From positions 76,552,854-76,616,853 of the forward strand of contig CM060312.1 of NCBI GenBank assembly GCA_030674185.1: 64,000 nucleotides of DNA, in the 5' to 3' direction. Of the stretch, positions 63,220-64,000 are shown piece after piece. This DNA comes from Monoplex corrugatus (lineage: Eukaryota; Mollusca; Gastropoda; Littorinimorpha; Ranellidae). Each line of letters opens with the position of its first letter. Position 1 is the stretch's first letter. The translations under genes were made by a program, and so were the position numbers. The notes beneath the pieces are model-generated. The model did not search any database. It saw only the letters and a program-made list of their open reading frames with translations, and was not told the DNA's origin.

Positions 63220-63627
63220 TAATGTTATGTTTGAAATTTATTGTCTTCAAGTGACTTTTATATTATAAAGAATCTGCCATTCCTGCTGATTTTCCAAAGT
63301 GGTGAGTATCATTCGTACGTGTAAGTGAAGATGTTTTGAAAGGGTTGTGTATAAAATAGTTGCAGTGAAAATCATAATAACTTGTAATAATGTGGTTGTA
63401 GTCTTGGAAAACAAGTCAAAAGTTCTGGTAAATTGGAGTAAACTGCTATTTGAATGCAGAAAAACGTTTGTTTAAGTTTGATAATGAGGATGATACAGTT
63501 TTGGTGTAAGTTTGGAACATCACTTCCCTGTCCTTCACCCCACCCCACCCACTTTTTTTTCCCTCCTCAAATTGTTGGGACAGTAGTTATATACTTTGAA
63601 ACAATTATGAACGAGGTGTTGATCATA

Positions 63628-63765
63628 TCAGTTTCAGTTTCTGAAGATGGCATCTCCATGCGCAGAATAAATTCTATATGCACTGGTACCACAAATGCCA
63701 TGTGATGAATAGGGTCTAAAATGATCATGGTATAAGCCCCAAACCTGCACATAATCTGTACACGC
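63628..63765 (-). repeat. tRNA-derived SINE, 3' part (same family as copy at 60-315)
   Basis: The minus strand carries TGTGCAGGTTTGGGGCTTAT, CATGGCATTTGTGGTACC and GAAACTGAAACTGA, matching the body and tail of copies 1 and 2 with many substitutions. It lies in SRPK intron 8. Confidence 0.5.
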
Positions 63766-64000
63766 TGGCATTTGATATACTGTACAGCATAACAGATTTT
63801 CCAGTGGTTGTGTCAGTAGTGCCTGGTTTGAAAAAGCTTATCTGTTAATGTATTTTGTGTTTGTGATAGTTATTAAGAAATCAGTTTCAAGGTATGGGAC
63901 TTCATATGTCTCCAGTGTAGATATTCTAGATCAGTATGCACACATTAGTGTATGCAGTGTTCATGTGGATGTGTATCCTTTAACATAATGTACTAAATTT

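Overview
The window is eukaryotic. It is AT-rich, intron-rich, and packed with microsatellites and interspersed repeats. The only recognisable host gene is split into short exons with GT/AG borders. The protein (an invertebrate-type SRPK kinase) and several tRNA-derived SINEs that resemble repeats common in sea snails point to a mollusc, most likely a gastropod. That placement is inference; no species is assigned.

Layout. 1-4.1 kb: a decayed LINE (plus strand) with endonuclease, RT and RNase H remnants, broken by a SINE and by the tail of another LINE. 4.1-8.9 kb: a nearly complete minus-strand LINE (SGNH-esterase ORF1 fragment, APE endonuclease, RT with YADD, RNase H) with one in-frame stop and one homopolymer frameshift. 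9-9.7 kb: long microsatellites around a perfect 49-bp inverted repeat. 10.3-11.5 kb: AT-rich intergenic DNA. 11.5-63.2 kb: the 5' part of an SRPK gene (SR-protein kinase) on the plus strand, eight exons with fully consistent phases, running off the right edge. A cluster of ETS-, ZNF143- and NRF1-like motifs surrounds the proposed first exon.

Intron 2 of SRPK is about 40 kb and holds most of the repeats: six copies of a ~500-bp unclassified repeat, a piggyBac-like remnant inserted in one of them at TTAA, palindromic TTAA-flanked MITEs (one with an empty site in a duplicated segment), LINE fragments on the minus strand, SINEs, and many (CT)n or (CT)n(CA)n arrays that almost all read CT on the sense strand. 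Intron 4 holds a complete 2,775-bp hAT-type DNA transposon with 14-bp terminal inverted repeats, a 6-bp target duplication and one internal stop codon. Intron 6 holds a decayed mariner-like transposase.

Most informative points: the non-canonical donor after SRPK exon 3 (GC donor or a nine-codon longer exon), the hAT element, the MITE with its empty site, and the LINE that pairs an esterase ORF1 with an RNase H-bearing ORF2.
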